The notes beneath the pieces are model-generated. The model made no database searches, was not told where the DNA came from, and saw only the letters and a list, made by a program, of their open reading frames with translations. A stretch of 64,000 nt of DNA, from contig JBDTYM010000008.1 of assembly GCA_040005635.1 (NCBI GenBank), forward strand, positions 1 through 64,000, in the 5' to 3' direction. The translations under genes and the position numbers were made by a program. Numbering within the stretch: position 1 is the stretch's first letter; every line of letters begins with the position of its first letter. Shown in pieces: positions 17,636-25,590 of the stretch. This DNA comes from Dokdonella_A sp040005635. GTDB lineage: Bacteria; Pseudomonadota; Gammaproteobacteria; Xanthomonadales; Rhodanobacteraceae.

Positions 17636-17779
17636 CGCCGCGCCGTCGTGACCGCGGCGAAATATTTCGCCGTCGTCCGTCAGGCAATCGCCCATTCGTC
17701 ATGAGGATGCAGGCGCGCAACGCGGATAGCCGTTTCGCGTGGGCCCCTGCGTCATCCACGAGATCACCACGGAGTTTCC

Positions 17780-18193
17780 ATGCAGATCAATGCCTATCTG
17801 ATATTCAACGGCCACGCCGCGGCCGCCTTCGATTTCTATGCGCGCTGCCTGCGCGGCAAGATCACCGCCCAGCTGCCTTTCGGCGAGATGCCGGGCTGCG
17901 AGGACATGCCTGCTGCTGCGCGTGAGCGGATCGCGCACATACGCCTGGAAGTCGGCGACCAGGCGCTGATGGCCTCGGACAGTCATCCCGATCATGCCTA
18001 TGGCGGCATTCAAGGCTGCTCGGTCTCGCTCGGCATCAGCGACCCGGCCGAGGCGGCGCGCCTGTTCGACGAACTCAAGCAGGACGGCACCGTGCAGATG
18101 CCGCTGCAGGAGACGTTCTGGGCGCAGCGCTTCGGCATGCTGGTCGACCGCTTCGGTGCGTCCTGGATGATCAATTGCGCCAAGCCGGTTTGA
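17780..18193 (+). CDS. PhnB-like VOC (glyoxalase-fold) protein
   Basis: This 137-residue protein belongs to the PhnB/3-demethylubiquinone-methyltransferase-like branch of the vicinal oxygen chelate superfamily. It opens with AYLIFNGHAAAAFDFYARCL and ends with FWAQRFGMLVDRFGASWMINC, both characteristic. The reaction is not known for most members. With the YCII gene upstream and the ECF sigma factor downstream it makes up a commonly seen trio. GGAG precedes the ATG. Confidence 0.9.
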   Translation: MQINAYLIFNGHAAAAFDFYARCLRGKITAQLPFGEMPGCEDMPAAARERIAHIRLEVGDQALMASDSHPDHAYGGIQGCSVSLGISDPAEAARLFDELKQDGTVQMPLQETFWAQRFGMLVDRFGASWMINCAKPV

Positions 18194-18836
18194 GCGGCGC
18201 TGTCGACCCATCTTAGTACGCGTCCGGGCTTGAGACGGGCAAGGGGCGCGAATCATCGAATGATTCGTTCGCAGCGTTGGCTGTGAACGAAGCGATTTCG
18301 GTCGTCTAAAGCGTCCAAACATCTGAAATGGCCGCGCCGCATCGGATCGAATCGTTAGCTCTCGCCGCGAATCGGCGGATGGCGAAGCGCCGCTGACCGT
18401 GTGCCGACGAGCAGGGGCAACGCGTTCTCGGATTGTGACTGCAGTTCACGCGGCGCAGCCGAAGGCAGCCGCGAATGCGCTCTTGCTCGTATGTGCGTAC
18501 GAGTTATAGCGGGCAAGGGGATATCGCCAGCACGGTGTGTGCTGGCTGATTTCCCTCCTTTCTCGCGCGCTTGGACGGCGAACGATGTCATCGCCGCTGA
18601 GCGGTTCTCCTTGTCGAGTCCATCGGGATCGGACTTCGTTGCGCGGCCGCGCACGAGATTCGTTCTCCAGGCAGGCATCTCGGTTGGCGCAATCGCCAGC
18701 GCAAGCTCGTTCTTATCTGGAGGCAGTCAGTACATGCCCGGGAGCGTGCATCAGACCTCGAGCAAGGTGGCGCGCAAGACGACGCAGAGGCGTCGAACTC
18801 TTCTGCGCTGCAGTAAATCGATATTGGAGAACCACG
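18194..18836. other. 643-bp stretch without recognised genes
   Basis: No frame here has both a plausible start and recognisable similarity. An 8-bp perfect inverted repeat CGAATCAT/ATGATTCG lies at 18249-18267 (3-base loop). The stretch begins the insert that separates the PhnB-like gene from its usual ECF sigma neighbour. Frequent stops in all frames suggest decayed or non-coding DNA. Confidence 0.4.
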
Positions 18837-19148
18837 ATGTCCGCATGCAATTCGAAAGAAGAGGCTCTTCGCAAAGGAGGGGCCGCCTTGGTCATGCTGT
18901 ACTGTCTGATTCGTGGTTCGGACGAGAGCAAGCCGCTGCCGGCCATTCGCGACGCATTGATCGAGCTGGCAGCTGATCATCAGGTCGCTCTTCAGTTGAT
19001 GCGTATCTTCGCGTTGGGTCCAACTCTTGGCGCGACGTTCAACGATATTGAATCCGCCGCCAAAGTGACGCTGTTGCAGGCCGAAATTACGCTGCCACTC
19101 GCGGAAAACATTGGTCGGGAAACGGGGCTTTCCCTGCGCCAGCCCTGA
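18837..19148 (+). CDS. hypothetical 103-aa protein
   Basis: I do not recognise this family. The 103-residue product is mostly helical by eye (EEALRKGGAALVMLYCLIRG, LIELAADHQVALQLMRIF, KVTLLQAEITLPLAENIG), has no signal peptide or membrane segment, and starts at ATG 18837 after a GGAG 10 bases upstream. A good intrinsic terminator follows 110 bases after its stop, which supports it being a real single-gene unit. It sits inside the segment that splits the ECF42-type module, so it may be a recent arrival. Confidence 0.6.
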   Translation: MSACNSKEEALRKGGAALVMLYCLIRGSDESKPLPAIRDALIELAADHQVALQLMRIFALGPTLGATFNDIESAAKVTLLQAEITLPLAENIGRETGLSLRQP

Positions 19149-19260
19149 GCAGACGACGTTTGTATGCGGCATTCTCTTTCAAGCAGGATGCTTGGCACGT
19201 TGTTGTCGTGCAATTGGTTTCTGCGGAACGTCGACTACTCCCCAGGCGTCTCCGATGCGC

Positions 19261-19287
19261 CCTCGAAGGATATCGAGGGCTTTTTTA
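19261..19287 (+). terminator. intrinsic terminator
   Basis: CCTCGA (19261-19266) pairs perfectly with TCGAGG (19273-19278), loop AGGATA, followed two bases later by six T residues (19281-19286). It lies 110 bases downstream of the hypothetical gene at 18837 and on the same strand. Confidence 0.8.
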
Positions 19288-19384
19288 GCCATCAAACTGT
19301 CTGCGATGCTTGGTGAGTCGTCAATCTACGATGCAGCGGAATCCCTCTTCGGAAATCGCGTGACTGGTTGACGGCGAAATCAGC

Positions 19385-19505
19385 GTCGATGTTGGCGTTG
19401 GCGTTCCCCAGGTAAGCGGACCGAACAATCTGATCGTCGTTGTGGTGCTGCCGCCGACATTGGCTCGTTCGAGTTCAACGATCGCATTTTGCGGACGGCT
19501 TCGAC
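19385..19505 (+). pseudogene. remnant of the C-terminus of a secreted beta-helix protein
   Basis: Three short reading-frame pieces in order match the end of the beta-helix protein at 43525-46137. Frame one (19385 onward) reads VDVGVGVPQVSGPNNLI, cf. YDVGGVGHLVGANNLI. Frame two (19447 onward) reads AADIGSFEFND, cf. AADIGAFEAEPSDD. Frame three (19488-19505) reads FADGFD, cf. the tail FKDGFDGD there and FADGFDG at 26769. The LPPDTL to AADIG interval, about 60 residues in intact copies, is collapsed. Frameshifts and deletion show it is non-functional. Confidence 0.65.
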
Positions 19506-19610
19506 CGCGGAAACCAGGCGCGGCGGCGCGCGATCGTGTGCCGGCGCGAAAGACACGCTCGTCTCGCGCCGACTTGCACTGGCTGCGCCGTGATGATCTG
19601 ATCGGCCGCC

Positions 19611-20894
19611 ATGACGCCCGACACCCATCGCACGATCGACGCAGTCTGGCGGATCGAGTCGCCGAGACTGATTGCCGGCCTCGCGCGCATGCTGCGCGAT
19701 GTCGGCCTGGCCGAGGAATTCGCGCAGGACGCGCTGGTCGCTGCGCTTGAATCCTGGCCGCAGGCGGGCGTGCCGGACAATCCCGGCGCCTGGTTGATGA
19801 CCACGGCCAAGCACCGCGCGCTCGATCGCCTGCGTCGCAACCAGCTGCTCGAGCGCAAGCACGGCGAACTTGCGCATGAACTCGAAGGCGAGGGCGACCA
19901 TGTCGCGGCCAGACTCGAATCGGCGCTCGACGATCCGATCGGCGACGACTTGCTGCGGCTGGTCTTCACGGCCTGCCATCCAGTGCTGTCGACCGAGGCG
20001 CGTGTCGCGCTGACCTTGCGTCTTCTCGGCGGTCTCAGCACGGACGAGATCGCGCGTGCGTTCCTGGTGCCGGAAGCGACCATTGCGCAGCGCATCGTGC
20101 GCGCCAAGCGCACGCTCGCCGATGCGCAGGTGCCATTCGAGGTACCGCGCGGCGATGAACTCGCGGCACGCCTCGCTTCCGTGCTCGAAGTCATCTATCT
20201 GATCTTCAATGAAGGCTATGCCGCGACCGCCGGCGAAGAATGGCTGCGCCCGGCCTTGTGCGAGGACGCATTGCGGCTCGGCCGCATTCTCGCTGAGCTC
20301 GCACCGAGCGAACCGGAAGTGCACGGTCTGGTCGCGTTGATGGAAATCCAGGCCTCGCGCATGCATGCGCGCGTCGGTCCGGGTGGCGAGCCGGTGTTGT
20401 TGCTCGAACAGAACCGGGCACGCTGGGACCGCCTGCTGATCCGCCGCGGTCTCACCGCGCTCGCGCGTGCCGAGCGGCTGGGTGGCGCGCTTGGCCGATA
20501 CGCACTGCAAGCGGCCATCGCAGCCTGCCATGCGCGTGCGCTGACCGCCGCCGACACCGACTGGGCGCGCATCGCCGCGTTGTATGCGCAGCTTGCCGCA
20601 TTGACGCCGTCACCGATCGTCGAGCTGAATCGCGCTGTCGCCATCACGATGGCGGTCGGGCCGCAGGCCGGTCTCGATCTCGTCGACACGCTGGTGGCCG
20701 AACCTTCGTTGAAGAGCTATCACCTGCTGCCGAGTGTGCGCGGCGACTTTCTAAGGCGGCTCGGTCGTTTCGACGAAGCGTGTGACGAGTTCGAACGCGC
20801 GGCCGGGTTGACGCGCAACGAGCGTGAGCGCGTCCTGCTGCTCGAACGGGCACGCGCGTGCAGGAACAATTCGGCTGCCGGCGCAGCGCCGTGA
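19611..20894 (+). CDS. ECF RNA polymerase sigma factor, ECF42-type with C-terminal extension
   Basis: This 427-residue sigma factor has region 2 near residues 20-75 (AEEFAQDALVAALESWP, LMTTAKHRALDRLRRN) and region 4 near 130-170 (LRLLGGLSTDEIARAFLVPEATIAQRIVRAKRTL). A long helical C-terminal extension of about 230 residues with TPR-like repeats (YLIFNEGYAAT, GLVALMEIQASR, ELNRAVAITMA, LPSVRGDFLRRLGRFDEA) is the hallmark of the ECF42 group, which replaces anti-sigma control. That group usually sits beside DGPF/YCII genes, as here (17207), though now separated by about 1.4 kb. No clear ribosome binding site precedes ATG 19611. Confidence 0.9.
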   Translation: MTPDTHRTIDAVWRIESPRLIAGLARMLRDVGLAEEFAQDALVAALESWPQAGVPDNPGAWLMTTAKHRALDRLRRNQLLERKHGELAHELEGEGDHVAARLESALDDPIGDDLLRLVFTACHPVLSTEARVALTLRLLGGLSTDEIARAFLVPEATIAQRIVRAKRTLADAQVPFEVPRGDELAARLASVLEVIYLIFNEGYAATAGEEWLRPALCEDALRLGRILAELAPSEPEVHGLVALMEIQASRMHARVGPGGEPVLLLEQNRARWDRLLIRRGLTALARAERLGGALGRYALQAAIAACHARALTAADTDWARIAALYAQLAALTPSPIVELNRAVAITMAVGPQAGLDLVDTLVAEPSLKSYHLLPSVRGDFLRRLGRFDEACDEFERAAGLTRNERERVLLLERARACRNNSAAGAAP

Positions 20895-20914
20895 GCGATG
20901 CGAAATGCGCCTGC

Positions 20915-21204
20915 CTACGCCGGGAATAGCGCGAGGTAGGGTAGCGCTTGCTTCAGCACGTGTACGAACGATGGGCGCAGCAGCAGTCGATCGAAATACG
21001 CGGCGAGAATGGTGCTGCGCAAGATACTCGATGATGATGGTCGATTCCGGAATGGTGGCTGCGCGCGTTTCGTCGCGCAGCACCGGGAAGCGGCCGATCG
21101 GCCATGCCTTCAGGAAATCCGCACGCGAAGCCCGCATCGCCGCGATCGGCGATACGGGTTTCGAATGGCGTGTCGTTCTCCTGCGGCGCGATCAGCACCC
21201 TCAT
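20915..21204 (-). pseudogene. decayed glutathione S-transferase gene
   Basis: Reading the reverse strand, three frames give consecutive GST pieces. From ATG 21204 there is MRVLIAPQENDTPFETRIAD. In a second frame come FLKAWPIGRFPVLRDE and TIPESTIIIEYLAQH (the cis-Pro and ES glutathione-binding motifs). In a third come AYFDRLLLRPSFVHVLKQ and LPYLALFPA before a TAG at 20915. At least two frameshifts occur, and the middle of the C-terminal domain is missing: about 290 bases remain of an expected 650. Confidence 0.75.
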
Positions 21205-21271
21205 GCGGAACGAGGCGAGCGGATGCCTCTAGAGCCCGAGCGATAGGCTGGGCACTCCGCGTTGGCGCGTG

Positions 21272-21865
21272 TTATTCGGCCTGCAATGCTTCGACCTGGA
21301 TGCGCAGCGTCACGTCCATTTTGAAGCCGTACTTCTTGCCGGCGTCGATGCCGAACTGCGCACGATCGAACGTGGCGAGCGCATCGGCGCCACAGACTTC
21401 GCGCTTCAGCATCGGATGCTGTGCGCATTTGAACGACTCGATCTTCAGCTCGACCGGCTTGCTCACGCCGTGCAAGGTCAGCTCACCGACCACACGCGTT
21501 GGTGCACCGTTCTTGAAGCCTTCGAGGCGGCCCTTGTAGCTTGCCTGCGGGAATTTGGCGACGTCGAGCAGTTCGTCGCTCTTCGCCTTCTCGTTCATCT
21601 TGGCGTGGCCGTAGTCGACACTCGCCGCATCGACCGTGATGTCGACGTGGCCTTTGCCGGCTGCCTTGTCGAGCACGATGGTGCCCGAGGTCTTGTCGAA
21701 CTTGCCGCGCCAGACCGAGAGGCCACCCATATGGTCCGCTTCGAAGCTCGGGTAGGTATGGTCGGGATCGATGTTGTAGGTAACCGGTGCTGCGCAGGCG
21801 GCGCCGCAGACAGCCAGTGTGGAAACGGCAAGCAGGGTTTTCGTTGCAAGGGTATTGCTGAGCAT
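21272..21865 (-). CDS. YceI-family periplasmic lipid-binding-like protein
   Basis: The 197-residue protein has a Sec signal peptide (residues 1-26, ending CGAACAAP) and a YceI lipocalin-like beta-barrel domain with YNIDPDHTYPSFEADHMGGLSVWRG at its start, the typical FDKTSGTIVLD, LLDVAKFPQASYKG and FDRAQFGIDAGKKYGF motifs. The family binds isoprenoid-like molecules; the physiological role is unclear. ATG 21865 follows GAGGT and begins the signal peptide. It lies 98 bases downstream of the DHA2 exporter on the same strand. Confidence 0.93.
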   Translation of the reverse strand: MLSNTLATKTLLAVSTLAVCGAACAAPVTYNIDPDHTYPSFEADHMGGLSVWRGKFDKTSGTIVLDKAAGKGHVDITVDAASVDYGHAKMNEKAKSDELLDVAKFPQASYKGRLEGFKNGAPTRVVGELTLHGVSKPVELKIESFKCAQHPMLKREVCGADALATFDRAQFGIDAGKKYGFKMDVTLRIQVEALQAE

Positions 21866-21963
21866 CGTGGGTACCTCGGTGGGGAAGGGAGCATTCACGC
21901 CGGGATCGCACCCGCACGTCAAGCCATAGGCGCATGCGACGCTGCGCATGCGACGCCTGCGCG

Positions 21964-23421
21964 TCATGTCGTCGCCGCGGCGGCTTCGTTTGTCGTTTCA
22001 CGCAACAGCAAAGCCGCCAGTACGGCCGCCAATCCGGCGAAGCAGGCGCCGACGAAGAACGCGGCATGGTAGCCGCCATTCAATGCGGCAAGCGGATTCG
22101 CCGCTGCGGCACGCAGGCCCTCGGCGCGGAAGTTCGCCAGGCTCGCAAGCACCGCGAGTCCGAGCGCGCCACCCATCATGAAGGACGTGTTGACCAGGCC
22201 CGAGGCGAGGCCGGACTCGCTCGGTTCGACATCGCCCATCGCCGCCAGCAGCATCGGATTGAACGCGATGCCGGCACCGAGGCCGAGCAGCAGCATGCCG
22301 GGCAGCACATCGACGAGGAAGTGGCCGTCGATCGGCGTGCGTGCGAACCAGGCGAGGCCACACGCAGCGAACAACAGGCCCGCCACCAGCGGCAGGCGCA
22401 GGCCGAAACGCATCACCAGCCTGGCCGAGATGCCGAGCGAGAAGGCGGCCATGATCAGGTTCGCCGGCAGGAATGCGAGGCCGACCTGCATCGGGTCGTA
22501 GCCGAGCACCTGTTGCAGATACAGCGCCGACAGGAAGAACCAGGCGAACATTGCCGCCGCCCACAGCACGCCGACCGTATTTGCGGTGGCGAGGTTGCGC
22601 AGGCGCAGCAGGCCGAGCGGTACCAGCGGCAACTTCACACGCGCTTCGATGATCACGAAGGCGATCAGCAGCGCCAGCGCGACGGCGAGCAAGCCGAGCG
22701 TAGGCACCGAGATCCAGCCGGCCTCGTTGCCATTGACGATCGCGTAGACCGCAAGCATCAGCGACGCGGTGATGGTGATCGCGCCGGCGATATCGAGATG
22801 GCGCTCGCCGATGGCATTGCGTGCCCCAGGCAATACGAGCAGGGACAGCGCGAACACCGCCACGCCGACCGGCAGATTGACCAGGAAGATCCAATGCCAA
22901 TCGAGCGCGCCGGTCAGGAATCCACCGAGCAGCACGCCGATACTGCCGCCGCCGGCGCAGACGAAACCGTACACGCCCATCGCCTTCGCGCGCTCGGCCG
23001 GCTCGGTGAACAGGTTCATCATGAGCGACAGCGACACCGCATTGACGACCGCGCCGCCGAGCCCCTGGATGCCGCGCGCTGTGACGAGCACGCCGCGCGT
23101 CGTGGCAAGGCCGCAGGCGAGCGAGGCGAGCGTGAACAGCACGATGCCGAACAGGAAGATGCGCCGATGCCCGAACAGATCGCCGAGGCGCCCGCCGAGC
23201 AGCAGAAAGCCGCCGAAGGTCAACAGGTAGGCATTCACGACCCAGGCCAGGGTCGCCTCGCTGAAACCGAGATCGTTGCGGATCGATGGCAGCGCCACGT
23301 TCACGATGGTGGTGTCGAGCACGATCATCAGCGTGCCGAGGCAGAGCACGCCGAGCGCGATCCAGCGCTGCCTGCCGTGCAGGGTGGCGCTGGACGTCGG
23401 ATGGGGGTCGGCATTCAACAT
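21964..23421 (-). CDS. DHA2-family (EmrB/QacA) MFS drug exporter
   Basis: This 485-residue inner-membrane protein has about 14 hydrophobic segments and the motifs of the 14-helix proton antiporters: LDTTIVNVALPSI in helix 1, the motif A region GGRLGDLFGHRRIF, and motif C in GVLLGGFLTGALDWHWIFLVNLPVG. These exporters expel toxic compounds using the proton gradient. No membrane fusion protein partner is adjacent, so it may act alone at the inner membrane. It faces away from the ABC exporter at 23627. Confidence 0.92.
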   Translation of the reverse strand: MLNADPHPTSSATLHGRQRWIALGVLCLGTLMIVLDTTIVNVALPSIRNDLGFSEATLAWVVNAYLLTFGGFLLLGGRLGDLFGHRRIFLFGIVLFTLASLACGLATTRGVLVTARGIQGLGGAVVNAVSLSLMMNLFTEPAERAKAMGVYGFVCAGGGSIGVLLGGFLTGALDWHWIFLVNLPVGVAVFALSLLVLPGARNAIGERHLDIAGAITITASLMLAVYAIVNGNEAGWISVPTLGLLAVALALLIAFVIIEARVKLPLVPLGLLRLRNLATANTVGVLWAAAMFAWFFLSALYLQQVLGYDPMQVGLAFLPANLIMAAFSLGISARLVMRFGLRLPLVAGLLFAACGLAWFARTPIDGHFLVDVLPGMLLLGLGAGIAFNPMLLAAMGDVEPSESGLASGLVNTSFMMGGALGLAVLASLANFRAEGLRAAAANPLAALNGGYHAAFFVGACFAGLAAVLAALLLRETTNEAAAATT

Positions 23422-23626
23422 ACTGAATTCCTGATGGTTGGTGAGGTGCGGCCGTATGCGCGAGAACGCAGGATGGACGCGGATTCGCGGCTCTTGGTTT
23501 CACGACGAACGAGCAGGCGGCAAATCGACAGGTGCATCGAGGCGATTGAACTCCGCCGCACGCGCGCCATGTCTACAATGCCCGGCTGGTGCATCGTCCA
23601 CGCTCGTCTCACGAAAGGGAATATCC

Positions 23627-24604
23627 ATGCAAGCTGCCACTCAGCCGCGGGAAGCCGGCGCGCCCACGCCGATTGTTACCGTAAGCGGCCTCGGCAAGAC
23701 CTACAAAAGCGGCTTCCAGGCGTTGAAGAACGTCGACTTGACGATCCGTCGCGGCGAAATCTTTGCATTGCTCGGGCCGAATGGCGCCGGCAAGACGACC
23801 TTGATCAGCATCATCTGCGGCATCGTGCGCGCCAGCGAAGGCAGCGTGATCGCCGACGGCCACGACATCGTGCGCGACTATCGCGCGGCCCGCGCGAAAA
23901 TCGGCCTGGTGCCGCAGGAACTGCATACCGACGCGTTCGAGACCGTGTGGGCGACCGTGAAGTTCAGCCGCGGCCTGTTCGGCAAGGCGCCGGATCCGGC
24001 CTATCTGGAAAAGGTGCTGCGCGATCTTTCACTGTGGGACAAGAAGGACAGCAAGATCATGGCGCTGTCCGGTGGCATGAAGCGTCGCGTGCTGATCGCC
24101 AAGGCGCTCGCGCACGAGCCGCAGATTCTGTTCCTCGACGAGCCGACCGCCGGTGTAGACGTCGAGCTGCGCCACGACATGTGGCAGATGGTGCGTGCGC
24201 TGCGCGAGCGCGGCGTCACTATCATACTGACCACGCACTACATCGAAGAAGCTGAGGAGATGGCCGACCGCATCGGCGTGATACGAAAGGGCGAGTTGAT
24301 CCTGGTCGAGGACAAGGTCGTGCTGATGCGCAAGCTGGGCAAGAAGCAGCTGACCCTGCAGTTGCAGTGTCCGTTGGCGCAGATTCCGGCGGAACTCGGC
24401 GCGCTGCCACTGGAGCTGTCCGCCGACGGCCTCGCGCTGATCTACACGTTCGACACGCAGGGCGAAGAGACCGGTATCGCCGGGCTGCTGCGCCGCCTCG
24501 GCGAGCACGGCATCGACTTCAAGGATCTGCATTCGAGCGAGAGCTCGCTGGAGGACATCTTCGTCGGCCTGCTGCGCTCGGATGCGGGGAGGGTGGCGGC
24601 ATGA
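23627..24604 (+). CDS. yadG: ABC exporter ATP-binding protein, YadG-like
   Basis: The 325-residue nucleotide-binding protein has Walker A GPNGAGKT near residue 54, Q-loop VPQE, signature LSGGMKRR near 150, Walker B ILFLDEP, D-loop and switch histidine TTH. The extra C-terminal region of about 90 residues is as in ABC-2 type exporters. ATG 23627 (AAGGGA upstream) overlaps nothing and was preferred over a longer open frame. The stop overlaps the permease start by 4 bases (ATGA), so the two are translationally coupled. Substrate unknown. Confidence 0.93.
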   Translation: MQAATQPREAGAPTPIVTVSGLGKTYKSGFQALKNVDLTIRRGEIFALLGPNGAGKTTLISIICGIVRASEGSVIADGHDIVRDYRAARAKIGLVPQELHTDAFETVWATVKFSRGLFGKAPDPAYLEKVLRDLSLWDKKDSKIMALSGGMKRRVLIAKALAHEPQILFLDEPTAGVDVELRHDMWQMVRALRERGVTIILTTHYIEEAEEMADRIGVIRKGELILVEDKVVLMRKLGKKQLTLQLQCPLAQIPAELGALPLELSADGLALIYTFDTQGEETGIAGLLRRLGEHGIDFKDLHSSESSLEDIFVGLLRSDAGRVAA

Positions 24605-25362
24605 ACACGACCGCGATCCGCGCCATCTACCGCTTCGAAATGGCACGCACGTTCCGCACGCTGATGCAGAGCATCGCCTCTCCGGTGCTGTCGACCTCGT
24701 TGTACTTCGTCGTGTTCGGCGCAGCGATCGGTTCGCGCATGGGCGCCGTCGACGGCATCAGCTACGGCGCCTTCATCATTCCCGGTTTGATCATGCTGTC
24801 GCTGCTCAACGAGAGCATCTCGAACGCCGCGTTCGGCATCTACCTGCCGAAATGGTCGGGCACGATCTATGAGCTGCTGTCGGCGCCGGTGTCCTTCATC
24901 GAGGTGCTGATCGGCTATGTCGGCGCGGCCGCGACGAAGTCGATGATGCTCGGCTTGCTGATCCTGGTCACCGCGCGCGTGTTCGTGCCATACGAAATCG
25001 CGCATCCGCTGTGGATGGTCGGGTTCCTGCTGCTGACCGCAGTCACCTTCAGTCTGTTTGGCTTCATCATCGGCATTTGGGCCGACGATTTCCAGAAACT
25101 GCAGGTGATCCCGCTGATGGTCGTCACGCCGCTGACCTTCCTCGGCGGCGCCTTCTATTCGATCGGCATGCTGCCGCCAATCTGGCAGAAGATCGCCTTG
25201 CTCAACCCGGTCTTGTACTTGATCAGTGGCTTTCGCTGGAGCTTCTACGGCGTCGCCGACGTCAACATCGTGCTCAGCCTCGGCGCGACGATCGGTTTCC
25301 TGCTGCTCTGTCTCGCGGTCGTGTGGTGGATCTTCCGAACCGGCTACAAGCTGAAAAGCTGA
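24601..25362 (+). CDS. yadH: ABC-2 type permease, YadH-like
   Basis: This 253-residue inner-membrane protein has six hydrophobic segments (for example VLSTSLYFVVFGAAIGS, FIIPGLIMLSLL, MMLGLLILVTARVF, FLLLTAVTFSLFGFIIGIWA, VVTPLTFLGGAFYSIGMLPP, ATIGFLLLCLAVVWWIF) and ends in the YKLKS tail usual for the YadH branch of ABC-2 permeases. It starts within the stop codon of the ATPase gene and forms an exporter with it. A palindrome with a T-rich loop follows at 25379. Confidence 0.93.
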   Translation: MNTTAIRAIYRFEMARTFRTLMQSIASPVLSTSLYFVVFGAAIGSRMGAVDGISYGAFIIPGLIMLSLLNESISNAAFGIYLPKWSGTIYELLSAPVSFIEVLIGYVGAAATKSMMLGLLILVTARVFVPYEIAHPLWMVGFLLLTAVTFSLFGFIIGIWADDFQKLQVIPLMVVTPLTFLGGAFYSIGMLPPIWQKIALLNPVLYLISGFRWSFYGVADVNIVLSLGATIGFLLLCLAVVWWIFRTGYKLKS

Positions 25363-25378
25363 TAACAACGAAAGCCCT

Positions 25379-25408
25379 CTCCCCCGGCAGCTTTTTGTCC
25401 GGGGGGAG
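25379..25408. repeat. CTCCCCCGG/CCGGGGGGAG palindrome after yadH
   Basis: CTCCCCCGG (25379-25387) and CCGGGGGGAG (25399-25408) form a 9-bp stem with one bulged G; the loop is CAGCTTTTTGT. It starts 16 bases past the yadH stop. The T-run is in the loop, not after the stem, so it is not a textbook terminator, but it may stabilise or end the mRNA. It resembles the palindrome at 27885-27921 in base composition (CCCTCT plus C-run). Confidence 0.5.
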
Positions 25409-25590
25409 TCTGGTAAGTGGCAAGGGGTCGGTTTGGCGCGGAAGCTGATCGCCTCGCGGCTCTCTTAACGACGGTTTTTGTATCGTCGGCGAAATTACTT
25501 GTGCGCGGAGTCGAACCCGCGACGCCGCGCCGCGTCCGACGCGTGCGCTTGTGAAATGATCCTGACCGTCCATTCCGCCGAGCTTTCACG

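Noticed and set aside
18249..18267. Perfect CGAATCAT/ATGATTCG inverted repeat as an attachment site or terminator
   Set aside because: There is no integrase, no second copy that I can see at the other end of the insert, and no T-run, so it may be chance.
21934..24255. A 773-codon plus-strand frame antisense to the DHA2 exporter
   Set aside because: Its His/Gln/Arg-rich translation is typical of a GC-rich shadow frame; the end merely overlaps the ABC gene in the wrong frame.
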